Shown here: positions 1 through 12,216 of the stretch, in pieces
Numbering within the stretch: position 1 is the first letter of the stretch
Layout: each line of letters starts with the position of its first letter
Translations under genes and position numbers: made by a program
NCBI GenBank assembly: GCA_025345505.1
Contig: JANVCC010000018.1
Location: 54,393,656 to 54,457,655, forward strand
DNA from: Todiramphus chloris collaris
Taxonomy: Eukaryota > Chordata > Aves > Coraciiformes > Alcedinidae
DNA length: 64,000 nt
Direction: 5' to 3'
The notes under the pieces: model-generated
Told to the model about the DNA's origin: nothing
The model's database searches: none
Seen by the model: only the letters and a program-made list of their open reading frames with translations

Positions 1-1305
1 CCTTGTTTGTTCTTTAGTAGGGACTCAAGTATATGTTCATTTGATAATGTGAATGTTACCTTTACAATGAGAAAACTGTCAGATGCTTAGTTCAGGGGGT
101 ATTATGAAAGATAAATTCCATTAGAATAATAAAAAATGTTTGCTTGACTGCAAAATTATTAATTCATCTTGCTTTTAAGTAAAATAGTCCAAGCCTTTAA
201 AAACATGCAAATCTACAACTCTATACAACACATATATGAAAATCAGTGCTTTAGTATTAATAGTCGTTTATTTTTCTGATGACTTGCTGTGATGATAGGA
301 GAACATGCAGAACTGTTCCCAGTGCTGGGCAGTTTCACTTCTGCAAAGGTTATTGCAAACATTTTCCTTGGTTTCATCCTTTGTGGATTTATACCCTTCC
401 CTTTAAATTTTTGTTTTTGTGATGTTCAATTTGACAAGAATGTTAAACTGACCTTGATTTGATCTAAAGACCACTAAAAGATTATTCATGACCAGGGTTG
501 ACCTTAAAACTGAAGATCAAGGCATAACTGCTGAGTCTCACTGTTTTTCCTTTGAAAACACAAATGTTTAATGCTCTCAGCACTAGAATTTCCATTGACT
601 GTTCTCTTAAAATGTTTTTTCATAACTAAGTTATGAACTCTGAAGACACATGTAGAAAATTTAAATATAGGAAGAATGTAGGTTTTTTCTTTCTAAAAAG
701 ATCAGTTTTTACAGATATATGTTGGACTTCAACATGTGAAATGAAACACATGTAATAATTCAGCAGAACACTTAAGTAAATGATTAAAATCAGGCTTAAT
801 TTTCAGTCTGTAAGCCTGAGACTTACAGGTTTGTGACTTTCTATGTTTATGATTAAGTACTTAAGTGCTCTGCCAGAGAGGGCACTTACAGTGCCAAACC
901 TATGGCCAGTTTTTAACAAGAGCAGATTTACACTGGAATGATGTGTGGTGTTACTGACATTTAGCATAAGAACAGGGATACTAACCCAACTAAACCAATA
1001 ATGTACCTCTGTCAGCAAGAAGAGATATGTATCTACCTAAATATAGGTGACAAATGACCTTTTAGTGGATGTCCTGCAGCTCCAAATAGTTGTTCTAAAA
1101 AGATATAGATCTCTCATAAGATCATGTGTCACACCTGTGCCAAATAACATAAAGCCTCAAAAAAAATGTCAGTAGATGCATGTGTTCTGGCAATTATTTG
1201 CCAAAGTCTGGGGCGTGTGATGTTATGTTATATATTCTCTGGACATAAGTGTCTGATCAGTCTCATTCAGAAGAGCAACATGAAATTGTCTGGGTTTTTG
1301 TGTTT

Positions 1306-1356
1306 GAAAATTATTGTACTTTGAAGATTATTGTACTCTGAAGATTATTGTACTCC
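1306..1356. repeat. 17-bp tandem repeat, 3 copies
   Basis: Three consecutive 17-bp units occur at 1306-1322, 1323-1339 and 1340-1356. All share the core TTATTGTACT and differ at only a few positions. The second and third copies begin GAAGATTATTG, while the first has GAAAATTATTG. The array is short, perfectly in phase and not part of a recognised larger repeat. It probably arose by replication slippage. Confidence 0.9.
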
Positions 1357-2179
1357 TCCACGTTAATAGCATAAGCAAGATTTCTACATGTGCTCCTGTA
1401 TATCAGCCTTTGCTTAGTAGATCTGTAAAGCAGGTGTTCTCAGTGGAAGAAGAGTTAACTGTGAGGATCACTAATCTCATCTGCTCAGGTAATTCCTATG
1501 TTTTTATGTGTCCCTGACAAACAGTTGTAATCTAAGCTTAAATTGTAGCATTAAGATTACCCATAAATAACAAATCTATCCTATAATACTTCTTCATTAA
1601 GCTCCTTTTTATGCAAAAAGAGAGTGAAATCTATATTGCCAAAATTAGTGTAAAACTTGTCTACCCTTGAATGCGTCACTTCCCACTCAGGTCAAATGGC
1701 AAGTTTTATGAAGTTGATAACCTTCTTTCTTCCAAATAGCTGACCCCAGTTTCCAAAATAGAATGTAAATATTGCAGAACTAGCCTGCCAGAGAGCTTTA
1801 GGTGACTTGGTAAAGCCAAGGACAGAGGAATTAAGTTGGACAAAATAAGTATGAAAACTCAGTCGGAGTCAGTAAAAGTCAAAAAGCTCGTCAGGAACAG
1901 CCCTGGAATCAGTTTGAAGGCCAGTAAAAAAGGGGTATTAGCTGTAAATATATTTTTATTGTTATGAACTGGCAAAAATTGCTGTTACTAGGAAAATAAA
2001 ATATCTAATCTTTTATCTCAGGAAATAAAATATTAATGAAGAATGTCCTCTCTGTATCATCTTTAGAAACTGTCATCTTATCTTTGACTGAGATCTATGT
2101 GTCAAATGGCAGTACTGATTGAAACAAACACGCTCAGTCCTCAAGCAAACATCCAGAAGACCTGGAGGCCCATGGCACC

Positions 2180-2195
2180 CATCCACATGTGGATG
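2180..2195. repeat. 16-bp perfect palindrome with an E-box centre
   Basis: CATCCACATGTGGATG is its own reverse complement, with CACATGTG at the centre. CANNTG E-boxes bind bHLH dimers in vertebrates, and an extended symmetric site is compatible with that. Function here is inference only, because short palindromes occur by chance in 64 kb. Confidence 0.6.
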
Positions 2196-2269
2196 TGAAT
2201 AAACTATGGAAATTTAGGGGAGAATGTAAGGCAATGTCCACTGCCTCCAAACTCAGTCTACACGAAGCT

Positions 2270-2291
2270 GCAAACAAATGAATTTGTTTGC
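2270..2291. repeat. 22-bp inverted repeat, 10-bp arms
   Basis: GCAAACAAAT and its exact reverse complement ATTTGTTTGC are separated by only GA. The arms contain GCAAACA/TGTTTGC, which resembles a forkhead-type core, so the site would present two such cores in opposite orientation. The symmetry is directly visible. A regulatory role is speculative. Confidence 0.6.
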
Positions 2292-4179
2292 TTTTCATAG
2301 CTCATGCTTTCTTTAGCCTTTTCATTCTGTCATAGCAAAAGGCTTAATTCATCAAGAATGTGCTGATAGGACAGACTAAGTAATAAAACATACAAGTACA
2401 CAGATTCTTCCCACCCAATGATCAAGAGGAAATGTAATTAACACACACTAGAGAAGCCAGGGTTGCTGTCATGAGGATGGTGCTTGCTCCCACTGTGTAA
2501 AAGGCAAAGCCCACAGACAGTATGATCTCAGGTCTGCAGCCTCACAAAGCCTCATGGAGGGTGATAGATGAAGTGTCAAATAACAAACTTATCCACAGGA
2601 ACCTGGTAATGAACTTACCCCATAGGAAATTAAAAGCTATAAATCAAGGCACGGTCCACTTGCTCACAGCTTTAACCCACAATTTGCAAACTCATCTTTA
2701 AATAATGATAATAAAAAAAGATTTCATCATGGCATGTGTAGCTATTTTCTGTGTGACTCCTTGCAGTCAATAAAATGCAAAACTATGCAGCTCAGCTTTG
2801 GTTGTCCTGCCAGTGTGATGCTTTTTACTTTCAGAGAAATCCTGCCTTAAAAAGTACACCTAGAATTACCTTAGATGTGCACAGCCCTAGATAAATGACA
2901 GTATTTCACAGATGACATCTGAGGAACTCCTGATGCATATTCTCACAATTCCCTGAATATCTGTCAATGGCAAAAGTATTATTCACACTTTAAGTCTTCC
3001 CTTTTTCTGTGCTGGGCAGACTTTCTCACCACTTTAATATACAGTCATACTGATGATGTGAGAATAGTCTTGGCAACTTAAGACGTGAGGCAATTTCATG
3101 TGAAGGAGGTGGTCTGCTGGACCACTTTATGGCTGCATCATTTTAGATCACAGACTGTTTCTGTGATGTAATATTATATGATTAGAGGATACAAAGATTG
3201 TTTAGTGCCATTCTGATAATCTTTTCCAACAGGCTTTGCCTTTTGGTGTCACCTCACAAAAATTCAGACTATGGAGTAGAAGCTGTGGTTTTCACTGAAC
3301 TGTGACTATTTTCCTATGTTCAGTAACAGCAGGATGAGTTCAGGACCAGATATATCAACTCTACTTTCTTTAACTTTACTTATCTTTACCTCCAAAAGTA
3401 AAAAGCCATGGCCATAAAATGTGACATTCTGTGAGATCCTTTTATTGAGCATACTTCCTATTTGCTAGTTCATTAAATTGACAGCCTCTGGTTACATCTT
3501 AGATCCTTCCTGTCAATTCTGTTGTTGCAGAAATGTCAAAACAACTCTCCTAACAATGTTAGCTGAGCAAATTGTTAGCTTAGAATTTTTTTTCCTTATT
3601 TTTATTTGAAGAAGAGGTGAGGAAAGTATAGGGAAATAAAAAGAACTATTTGAGGATGGTTTATAGTATAAAGCTTCATTTTTAAAATGATTATTTCTGA
3701 AATTAGAAGCAAGCTTTTCTGTTAAATCTTCCGTCACTAGTGTGGAAATGACAGTCCATGTAAATGGGCTATCTGACCACCAAGGGGAGAAAACTATCCT
3801 ACTAGGGTATTCAATAATGTATTTTATTTGGGGTTTGGGTACAAGAAGCCCACTACATATCTCTGACAAAGATCTGTTCTACATGTGGAAGTGTACAAGA
3901 GGCAGGAGAAGCATTGTATGATACTTTTGCCAATATGTCCCTTCAGCTTTAGGTAGCATGTGTTGCAGGGACTTCCTGAGCTCATAGCAGGGTTTATCTG
4001 TAAAGTAAGCCTTGATGGGCAGAGAGCAACTATATAATTTTTAGTTACTTTTTGATTTTATGCTTTTTTGCATCTTCAGCAACCTGTAGTTATGGATTGT
4101 AAAAAACTACTTATTTCTGTTTTGATCCCTCCTAGTTCTTCTGTTATGAGAAGCAATGAATAATGATTACCTACTTACC

Positions 4180-5830
4180 TTCTCTATGCAACTCATAATT
4201 CAAAGACTTCTTTCAAATCTCTTCCCTCTTTTTACCAGACTGGGAAGCCCTAGTTTATATAGTGTACTTCTATGATAATTGTTCTTCACCTCTGTTATTC
4301 CTGTTGATCTCTGTTGTATCTTTTCTAGTACAGATTTTTAGACAGAAGCTTCATGCCCACTTACTTATGCCATAACATAGTGTAGTTTCTTATTTTGTTG
4401 TGTATCCTAATAGTTTTTAGTGTTCCATTTGTCTTTATGGTTCATGTTAGACATTGATTTTTCATTTTCTCCCCCAGAAAATTACTCAAAGCAAAAAATT
4501 GACCTCAGGTTCTTTTTTGGAGGAGTGGTAATACCTAATTAAGAGTCTGTTACAATGCACATACTGTACAGGATGTACATTGTTTACACTTTCTTAATTT
4601 TATCAGTCTTTTTTGCTGTCAGTTTTGACTCTTTCACTTTGGAAAATCTGCCTGCTTACTCCTTGTTCTTTGCTTCCCATTTTTAAAATAACATATTATC
4701 TCTGCTTATCTTTTAAATTTGTAAGGGGACTTACTTTTTTCTTAACCTGTGATAGCCTAAGTTCTCTAACAGTCTTTGGTGAGCAATCATGTGAGACCCT
4801 GCTGGAAAACGAAGTCCACTCACTCTATTAACCTGATCTCATGTATATGCCTTTTTGCTTTCTCAAAGAGCACAAGCAGCTTTTGAAACTTTTGAAGCTC
4901 TTGAAGCAACAAATTGCAAGTAACATACTGACTCTTCCCTGGTGTGTTATTTAGCTACATGACTACTACATCTACCTTTATGACAGATTTTTCCAGTTTT
5001 GCAAGTATAGAAATTAGGGTTACTGGGCTATAATCTATGTGAGTCCCTGTTTAAGAATAGAACATTTTCTGTTTTATACAGGTGGTGATTGAATTGATAG
5101 ACTGTATACAATATTTAATACCTGAGAACTGTAATATTTCAGTCCTTTTAAAGATCTTGGATGACTGTTATCTTGGTCCTGTGACTTATCACTGTTTAAT
5201 TAATGTTTTTCTAAAGCTGCTTTGTCTGCTGCTTCTGCTTGAGATGAACTACTCTGACACATCCCCCAGAAATAGCAGCTCCAGGATGGGAGCTTGTTCA
5301 TATTCCTTATAGCAGGAATACAATTAATTTAGCTCTGCTCTTACAGTCTTACCTTTCCTGAGTAAACCTTTCACATCTTGACCATCTATTAACCCTCTGA
5401 CAGGCTTCTAGTTTCTGGTATGTTTGCTTTCTAATTAATCCCTTTTGATTAATAATGTTATGCCTTTAGGAAATTGATTCTAAGGATCTAGTTTGGCCTA
5501 TATTATTTTTGCATTTAATTCATCAAAGTTGATGTTTCTTTTTTCCTTTTAATTTTAGTACAACACTGGGTTTTTTGAAGTATTTTTTCATAACTGTCCC
5601 TTGTCTGCTACTTACCACTTTGTTTTCTTTTTTGTTCTTTTAAAATCCTTTTTGATATGCATTACACATTCAGTTTGAGCTCCTGATAGAATGTCTTCAA
5701 AAGATATTTCCTTGCTTCTGTAAACATTTGACTGCCTTCTCTGTTTGCTTACATGTTTAAAAAAATCTCTGGTTCCTCATCCTTATGCTGTTTCATTTTT
5801 TAAATTAAAAACTACGCTACTGGGTTTCTG
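4180..5830 (-). mobile_element. Ancient CR1/L3-like LINE fragment, antisense
   Basis: Read on the minus strand, this stretch follows the order of an old amniote CR1/L3-type LINE ORF2: an endonuclease-to-RT linker, then the reverse transcriptase. The block near 5015-5035 (GGTTACTGGGCTATAATC on the plus strand) is the reverse complement of the RT segment that encodes PVSLTS. The block near 5150-5290 matches the linker just upstream of the RT, and 5730-5830 matches the linker further upstream. At 4240-4340 the RT-to-3' part is recognisable but very diverged. No frame stays open for long, and there is no intact 5' or 3' end. Identification is from memory of turtle/crocodile/bird LINE consensus sequences. 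The central part (4980-5830) is the most secure, and 4180-4600 is the weakest. Confidence 0.7.
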
Positions 5831-7380
5831 CGGGTAATCAAGTGAAGGAAATTTGCTTTCACAGAGAAGCTACTGTCAAAATGTCTCATTTCAAATGTAT
5901 TCATATATCCTTATTATCATCATATAAGTTACATCTAAGAGTGATATCTGACAAAAGTCTCTTGCAGAAAACATATTATTTGTCTGAAAAGTCTGTCTAG
6001 GTGACACTTGCAAAACATCTGCTAGCAAGACACTATTCCTATAAGCAAGTTATTACTTTTATGCAAATACCAACCCTAAAGAGTTCCACAGGGTAGCTTC
6101 ATAACAAATATATTTCAATAACTTATTCAAAGACCAGGGACAATCTCTGTACTTAAGAAGGAAAGTCAGCTTGCCAGTCAAAAGTGTTTATAGTACCAGA
6201 TTGAGCTGCTAGTGTGAATTGTCGTCATACAGAAGAACCTGGGTACTGCTCCATGTTGTGAACATTTTTACCTATGAAAGACTTTGCACTGTCCATAAAG
6301 GTGTTGAGGCTACTTCTGCCATCTCTGTCATCAATTTCTCCCAACTTGTCTTCCTGCCATCTTTATCTGAGCTGGATGGCAGTCAGGTTCTCATGTATTA
6401 TGTACCCTTGTTGTGGTGTACATTTTCTCTAGGTTACTATCCCATGAGATAGGTCTGAATTGTAAAGCATCCTTGCAGATGTCTACAGACTCATAGCAGG
6501 GGAGAAAATCTATGAAGCTGAAATGTCAAGAATCCCTTTCAAAATTAATCCTGACTGTCTGACTCAGTAGAGCACTATACATGTACACCAAGTTTATGAG
6601 CTGCTGCATTGTCAGTGCATAAATACTAAAATTATGAAGCTTTCTCTGTCCTTTCCTCTTGCCTTCAGGTTTCCTCCTCTTCCTTACATATAAACTATGC
6701 TCTGAGTAACAAAAAGAATTTCTCATTCAGCTTGTCCACTGAGAACGCTCTTCATGTGTTTTCAGTATAACACATAACAGATTATGCTGTTCCCAAAGAG
6801 AATAAAAGGTTTTATAAAGTACAATATAATTATATTTATAGAAACAACTAAAATCACTCACTTTATACAAATTTTTTGTCCTAAGATGAGGTAAAATATT
6901 GTAGGAAAAGAAATATTTGTTCCTTTGTATCCTTCATAACTCCTGTGGGACACTCAGAAATTTATTTGCAAATGGAAAACACATGCATTGTCAACTAATG
7001 CCAGACAAGTTTGCTTACAAAGACTTTCAAGTGTTCATGTTTATAACAAACATAATGCTCTTCCAGTAGGGAATCTATCCAGGCATGCAACTGTCATTTA
7101 CTTTTAAAGCCCACAGGATCTGAAATATGACAGTACTAAAATTTCAGGATTTTTAAAAACACGTTTGATAAGAGATCCCATCTTTGAAGCTGGTGATGCC
7201 TGCATAGCTGGAAGACCATGGCCAACCTTACCAGAGAAAGTCTGGAAGGCAGAGTGGGCCAAGGACCACTCCTGAAGGTGCATTTTGTATGTGCTCATCT
7301 TGCTTCCAAGTCTGACAGAATTTAATAATATGGAAGTGGCCAGGCTTTGCCTAGTGGCCTCCGAGTCACTTAGCTGAGTG
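5831..7380. other. AT-rich non-coding stretch, nothing recognised
   Basis: Only short frames occur (the longest is 77 codons), with no family resemblance. I found no repeat with a clear consensus here. The sequence is ordinary AT-rich DNA between the old LINE and the G-rich island. Confidence 0.55.
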
Positions 7381-7384
7381 TAGT

Positions 7385-7765
7385 CAGTGCTCCTGCACTG
7401 GTGGTCAGGTCTTTTAGTGGCTCACTCAAGGCTATGGGATGGGGCCAGAGGATCTCAGGGCTGTTGGGACAGCCACCAGGATGTGGTCCCAGCCAGGAGC
7501 AGCACAGCTGGGGCAGGCCAGGACAGGCCATGGGCCATGGGCCGTGGCTGGGCAGGACAGGGCTGTGGGGAGCTTGAGACTGGCCCTGCTGTGGCATTGC
7601 TAGGGCAGGGGCTGATGGATCCAGGGAGCCGATGTGTTCCTGGGCTGTGGGAAGTATTAGGGGAGACCTGGGGAGATGAAATGGGGTCCTGGGCTGTGGA
7701 CAGGTAGGGGGAGACCCCAATAAGGTGGGCAGAGACAGCAAGGGCTGTGGGCACCCGCACAATCA
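7385..7765. repeat. G-rich island with degenerate minisatellite
   Basis: Base composition changes abruptly from AT-rich to strongly G-rich on the plus strand and back again. The 9-mer GGGCTGTGG recurs at 7560, 7642, 7691 and 7742, with a near match at 7458. A 13-bp block, TCCTGGGCTGTGG, is exactly repeated at 7638-7650 and 7687-7699, 49 bp apart, and both copies are followed by a similar GGGGAGACC stretch. Near 7521-7550 there is a small nested repeat of GGCCATGG. Open frames exist on both strands (a proline-rich 130-codon one on the minus strand), but they follow from the composition and low stop frequency and are not evidence of a gene. CpG is scarce, so this is not a typical CpG-island promoter. 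Confidence 0.65.
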
Positions 7766-10700
7766 TGATACTGAGGTTTTGCTCCCCTTTTTTAACAATT
7801 TAATTCCCTTATGCACTCCCCTTTAAAATAGTGAACTTTTTTAGTATAAATGAGTGGCTACTTAAAAACAAATCAACACATGCTATTAAATACCAAAAAT
7901 ACAGCTAGGACAAATGTCTTCAGGTTACAGCATCCAGCTCTTTTCCCCTTCTCCTGCCTGGTAGCAGGTGTCTGTCATCCTGCCCATCCCATCTCCTCCC
8001 ATGGACACTGCAGGGTTGCAGGGATGACTGGGTACAGTACTAATGCAGAGCAGACTTGGTGTTTTCTGAACAGTTATCAGAGGGCCAATATAATCAGAAT
8101 GTACCGTCCAGAAGTCTTAGAACCAAGAAAACTGCTTCTGTCTATAGGGAAGTATTGTATTAGGTGAATGCTCTATTTTTTTTCTCTGTTACCTAGAGGA
8201 TCTGAAATTCAAGCCTCAGGACACTCTGTACCTGTTTTCATAGCCCTGAGTGCCTCACAGGGAAGCATTTCATAAGCGTGAGCTCTGTTCTTTTGAACTC
8301 CCAACATCTGCCTTAAGCATCTGCTTTTAATCAAAGTGAAACCAATGCTCTTCGTCAGTAGACAATGTAGTACAGATAAAAAGGGCTGATGGTGCATTGA
8401 CTGCAAAGCCCTTATTCCCCACTTCAGGTCCTTTGCCAAAGAACTTTTGTTGTCATTTCAATTTTCCAAATACAGCCCAAATTTAATGGTCAAAATTTTA
8501 AGGAAAGGCATATAAATATATTCTTTGGGATTAATTTTAGTCTTCTTTTTCTACAAAAAAAATGTTCACATGCTTCTTTGAAAGAAAAAAATAAATTTTG
8601 TTCATGCAAGATTAAAATGTAATTTAGCATCTCTGAAGGGATTGGGGATGATTATTTAGTGTGGTATGTACTGAGAGGAGTTAACCATATAATTCCTGTT
8701 AATGTTGTAAACTGAGTAAGAAGTTCAAAGTACACCAGTTTAAAAACACTCTGAATGCCCCAAATACATACATGAATGGTGCTTCTGAAGGCCACATTAC
8801 CTGGAAATATAAATCATTTTGTACACATATCTGACAGCTTTTAAAATTCTCATTTCTGATTCAAGAAGCACTTTTTTGCAGTAAAACTAGGTTTCTTCCA
8901 CTTCTATTTAGCATAAATTGCATATGCTGTTTTCATCACACAGTAAGTTATTTTAAAACATCAGATATAAATCAGTGAAAATTAAATCATGGTCTGAATA
9001 ATTGCAGAGCTACTTCTACAACACTGTCCATTGAAAATTATAAACTTTAGGTTTTATTTGTCAGCAAAGAAATTATAGACAGTCTATATGCAAAAAACAT
9101 TCCTCCCGACCTTTGTATTGGCATACAAAATTCCAGGTGCTCCCCATAATTGTCTATCTCAATAACATGGTTTCTGATTGTCAGATACGTTTACAGTTTC
9201 TTGGGGGAAAAAAAAAAATCCTTGGTGAAGAATTAGTGTATCAGAGAGGGTAGGAATTTTCCAATTTATTTTTTTTTCATAGGTCGGACATTTTAACACT
9301 CCTAAAAACTGTAGCCTACCCAAAATAATATATTTAGTCCTGTGCAAGAACCTAGTCAAACACACCTCAGTATTTAGATAGATGTGAATTTTCTTGTAAT
9401 CAGAATGGGCATCAGGAGACCGGACAAACAGTTTCTGGACTCAGTGCCAGAGAGGGGTCCTTAGGCTTTTTTGTTTACTACTAGAAATACAGCTCTATGG
9501 TCTATTCTGGGATCTCCTGCTGAACTGCTGTCTAACCCCTCTGGGCCTCAGCTGCTCCTGCTCTGCATAAGGGTTGGGTTAGTGACAAATTCTTCCTGCT
9601 GTCAGACACAAAAATCACTAGGAGTTATAGGCAGAATCAGCTTCACTGTTTTGTTTTTTTTCATAAAACAATCTGTCAAACTAATAAGTTCTGTCAGCAA
9701 TATGACCCTGAAGAACACTATAAAAATATTATCTTTATAATATAGGAAACCTGGATAATGATCAAATTATACCGAAGAAAAACTAGGTATTTTTCTGGGA
9801 ATTGTGTACCTAAGAAAGCCTAGTTCTTTAAAACCTTAATAACTATTATCAGATACTCTTCAGCAGGACACAAATGTTAATTATCAGTATTTCTCACTGT
9901 CATCGGCCAACGTGAAGACATTGCCTTCCTGGCTGAACCATTGGTACATCTTTTGACTTGCTTTCAACTCAACTTGCAATTGGTTGTCCAGTATGACTGT
10001 GCACTGAGAGGTGCTTCGTATCCCCTGTCCTGTCACAAGGAAAGATAGGTGGGGTCTGAATTCATTCTAAATCATGTATGACAACTTCCAAATCTTCTCT
10101 GGGAATTTTTAGGGAAAGCACTAGTTGGTCCAGGCAAAAAGTAGGCCAAGGACTGTTTAACGGATTAATACAGACAATTGGCTTTTAGCTCCATTTCCAG
10201 TGCCCTGTCACTTTTTAATTTATTAGTACGTATAGGTTCTTTATGTGGAATGGATAATAAAAACATATTTGTTTCCTAACATCAGACGCCATATAGATGT
10301 ATCATAAACATAATTTCCTGCTTTTTTAATACTAGTGTTTCTCAAAACATTACTAGCTTCATAGACAGACATGACTAATTTGCTGCATTATCAATAATTT
10401 CAAAACCTTTATCATGTTTAGCATGTCTTTTATAGAGAATCTCTCTGTGTTAGTAAAAGGTTCTAATGTATTGCTTTTCTGAATTCAGATAGACTTTCTT
10501 CAGTTCAGTTCATAGCTTTCAAATTGTACTTAATCTGTCTTTTAGTTGTTAAAAAGAAAAAAAAAGGGAAAGATAAACATATTCTACTATATTGAAATAT
10601 TCTCATCTCTTATTTACCAGTGATTAGCTGGAAATAGAATTATTTCTGTTTCTTAGAAGGTGGGGAAAAACTACTGATAGATAATCAGTTTTATAGACTG

Positions 10701-12184
10701 ACATCTGCCTAGAAGACTCGATTATTTTAAAATTAGGTGCTGACTGAGCTTGTGTCTGAAGCTGGATGACATCAGAGGAAAAACTCCAATTAACATTAAT
10801 AAACTTTAGTCCATCAGGTCAATCACTGGCCTCACTGCTCTCTTTTACCATTGTTGCCAAATGAACCAAGAGCTCATGCTCAAACACTGATAGATCCCAT
10901 GGGGTTACTGAAGTCCTCCTTGGATCTAGTGGAAGCAACTTTCTCTGAGTCAGGTCAGTTCTTCCCCAGTTACACTGAGATATATTGTTAATGTAACCAC
11001 AGCATATCTTATTTATGGCTTCCAGGGATATGGTAGACTCCGTTCTATATTAGCAAAATAGGTAGTTTAATGGAAGCATATGTTTCTCCCACTTCTCCAG
11101 CATTATTTTCAGATATTTGCTCTTCTGTTTTTTACATTGAATTTTTCTCTGGTTGGTTGACTGTTGCCTCATTTTGACTCTTCTGTCCTCTCCACTGTTC
11201 AGTTGTGAAGGCCCACTGGTCTGATTACAGTTCAGGATGTAATCAGCTACTACTTGCAAATGAGTCAGCAATGCTAGCTATGTAGCACTGGGTGAAAACA
11301 GTGTTTTCTTTTTTCCCTTTCTCTTGTTGCTACACAGAGAAAGAAAAAGGAGAGCTGATTCAGTCACTCTGGTTTGAAAAACTGACAATGACAAGAGATA
11401 AAACAGATTGCCTTTTATGTTGTACTCTGTCCTAGAGCATGATTGCTAGTATGGAAAAGTCCTATAACAGGCTAATGAAAACGGGTAGATATCGATCAGT
11501 ATTTTATACTCTGTTTTCAGAATTACTTCTGTAGAAACACATTTCAATTCTGTAGACTCTTATTACTTTATCCTTTTAAAATTCTGTCCCTATTGCACTT
11601 GCATAATAAGGTTCTAATCTTTTGAAGATCAATAGAAAAGTTCTGCAGAATTTTTTTTTCTTTTACCTTAGTCCACTAAAAAGAAATCAGTTCAAAATAT
11701 GAAGAACATGAAATTTCAGGTGATAAATTAAGTTTATATTTTCCAATTCATTTTGTAAGTATCCACTCTGAATTCATTCAGTATCTTTATTGCCTCTATT
11801 ATTGCAACGACTTGATGCTTGACTTTATAGATAGTTAAAGTTATGTTAAGAAGAAAGTGAACCATAGAAAAAAAAGGAAAATTAAAGAGAGTTTCATGGA
11901 GGCTACTTGTACTTGTTTGAGCTTTTAGAGTTTCTTTGTCATTTCTTTAGCTAAAAAGAAAAATAAAAATGCAAGGAGCATGGAGAAGCACCACCTCCCC
12001 TCCTTGTCCCCTTCTCCTGTATTCCTGTCCTAAGTGCAAGCTTTGGGGAAGGGGAAGTCTCACACAGAGATAATTGTTTTATCTTAGGTTAAATTCCAAA
12101 GGACATATTATTTTGAAACAACAATAGCTCAAAAGATATTAGAGGATCTCATTCTGATCTCACTTATTTACATGTATACCCTGA

Positions 12185-12216
12185 ACAGCTCCCTTAAAGT
12201 CAATGGAGTTGCAGTG
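12185..12216. repeat. Degenerate copy of AAGTCAATGG palindromic motif
   Basis: AGCTCCCTTAAAGTCAATGG followed by AGTTGCAGTG resembles a short palindromic sequence widespread in turtle and bird DNA. In that sequence, CTCCCATTGACTTCAATGGGAG forms the core. The outer bases here (AGCTCC and GGAGTT) are still nearly complementary. I cannot assign a repeat-library name. Confidence 0.4.

Larger units (their letters stand above)
1..4179. other. AT-rich non-coding stretch, no gene seen
   Basis: No frame of more than about 120 codons occurs on either strand, and none resembles a protein family I know. The longest, about 118 codons on the minus strand at 3513-3869, has no recognisable domain. The stretch holds a small 17-bp tandem repeat near 1.3 kb and two short perfect palindromes near 2.2 kb, listed separately. 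Intron or intergenic DNA is the simplest reading. Confidence 0.6.

Noticed and set aside
1440-1492. Possible 45-bp exon between an AG and a GTAATT
   Set aside because: The upstream polypyrimidine tract is weak and the peptide is short. Chance AG/GT pairs are common.
7370-7766. Proline-rich minus-strand frames and an overlapping plus-strand frame in the G-rich island
   Set aside because: Open frames on both strands at once result from high GC and few stop codons. The repeats in the DNA explain the sequence better than a gene.
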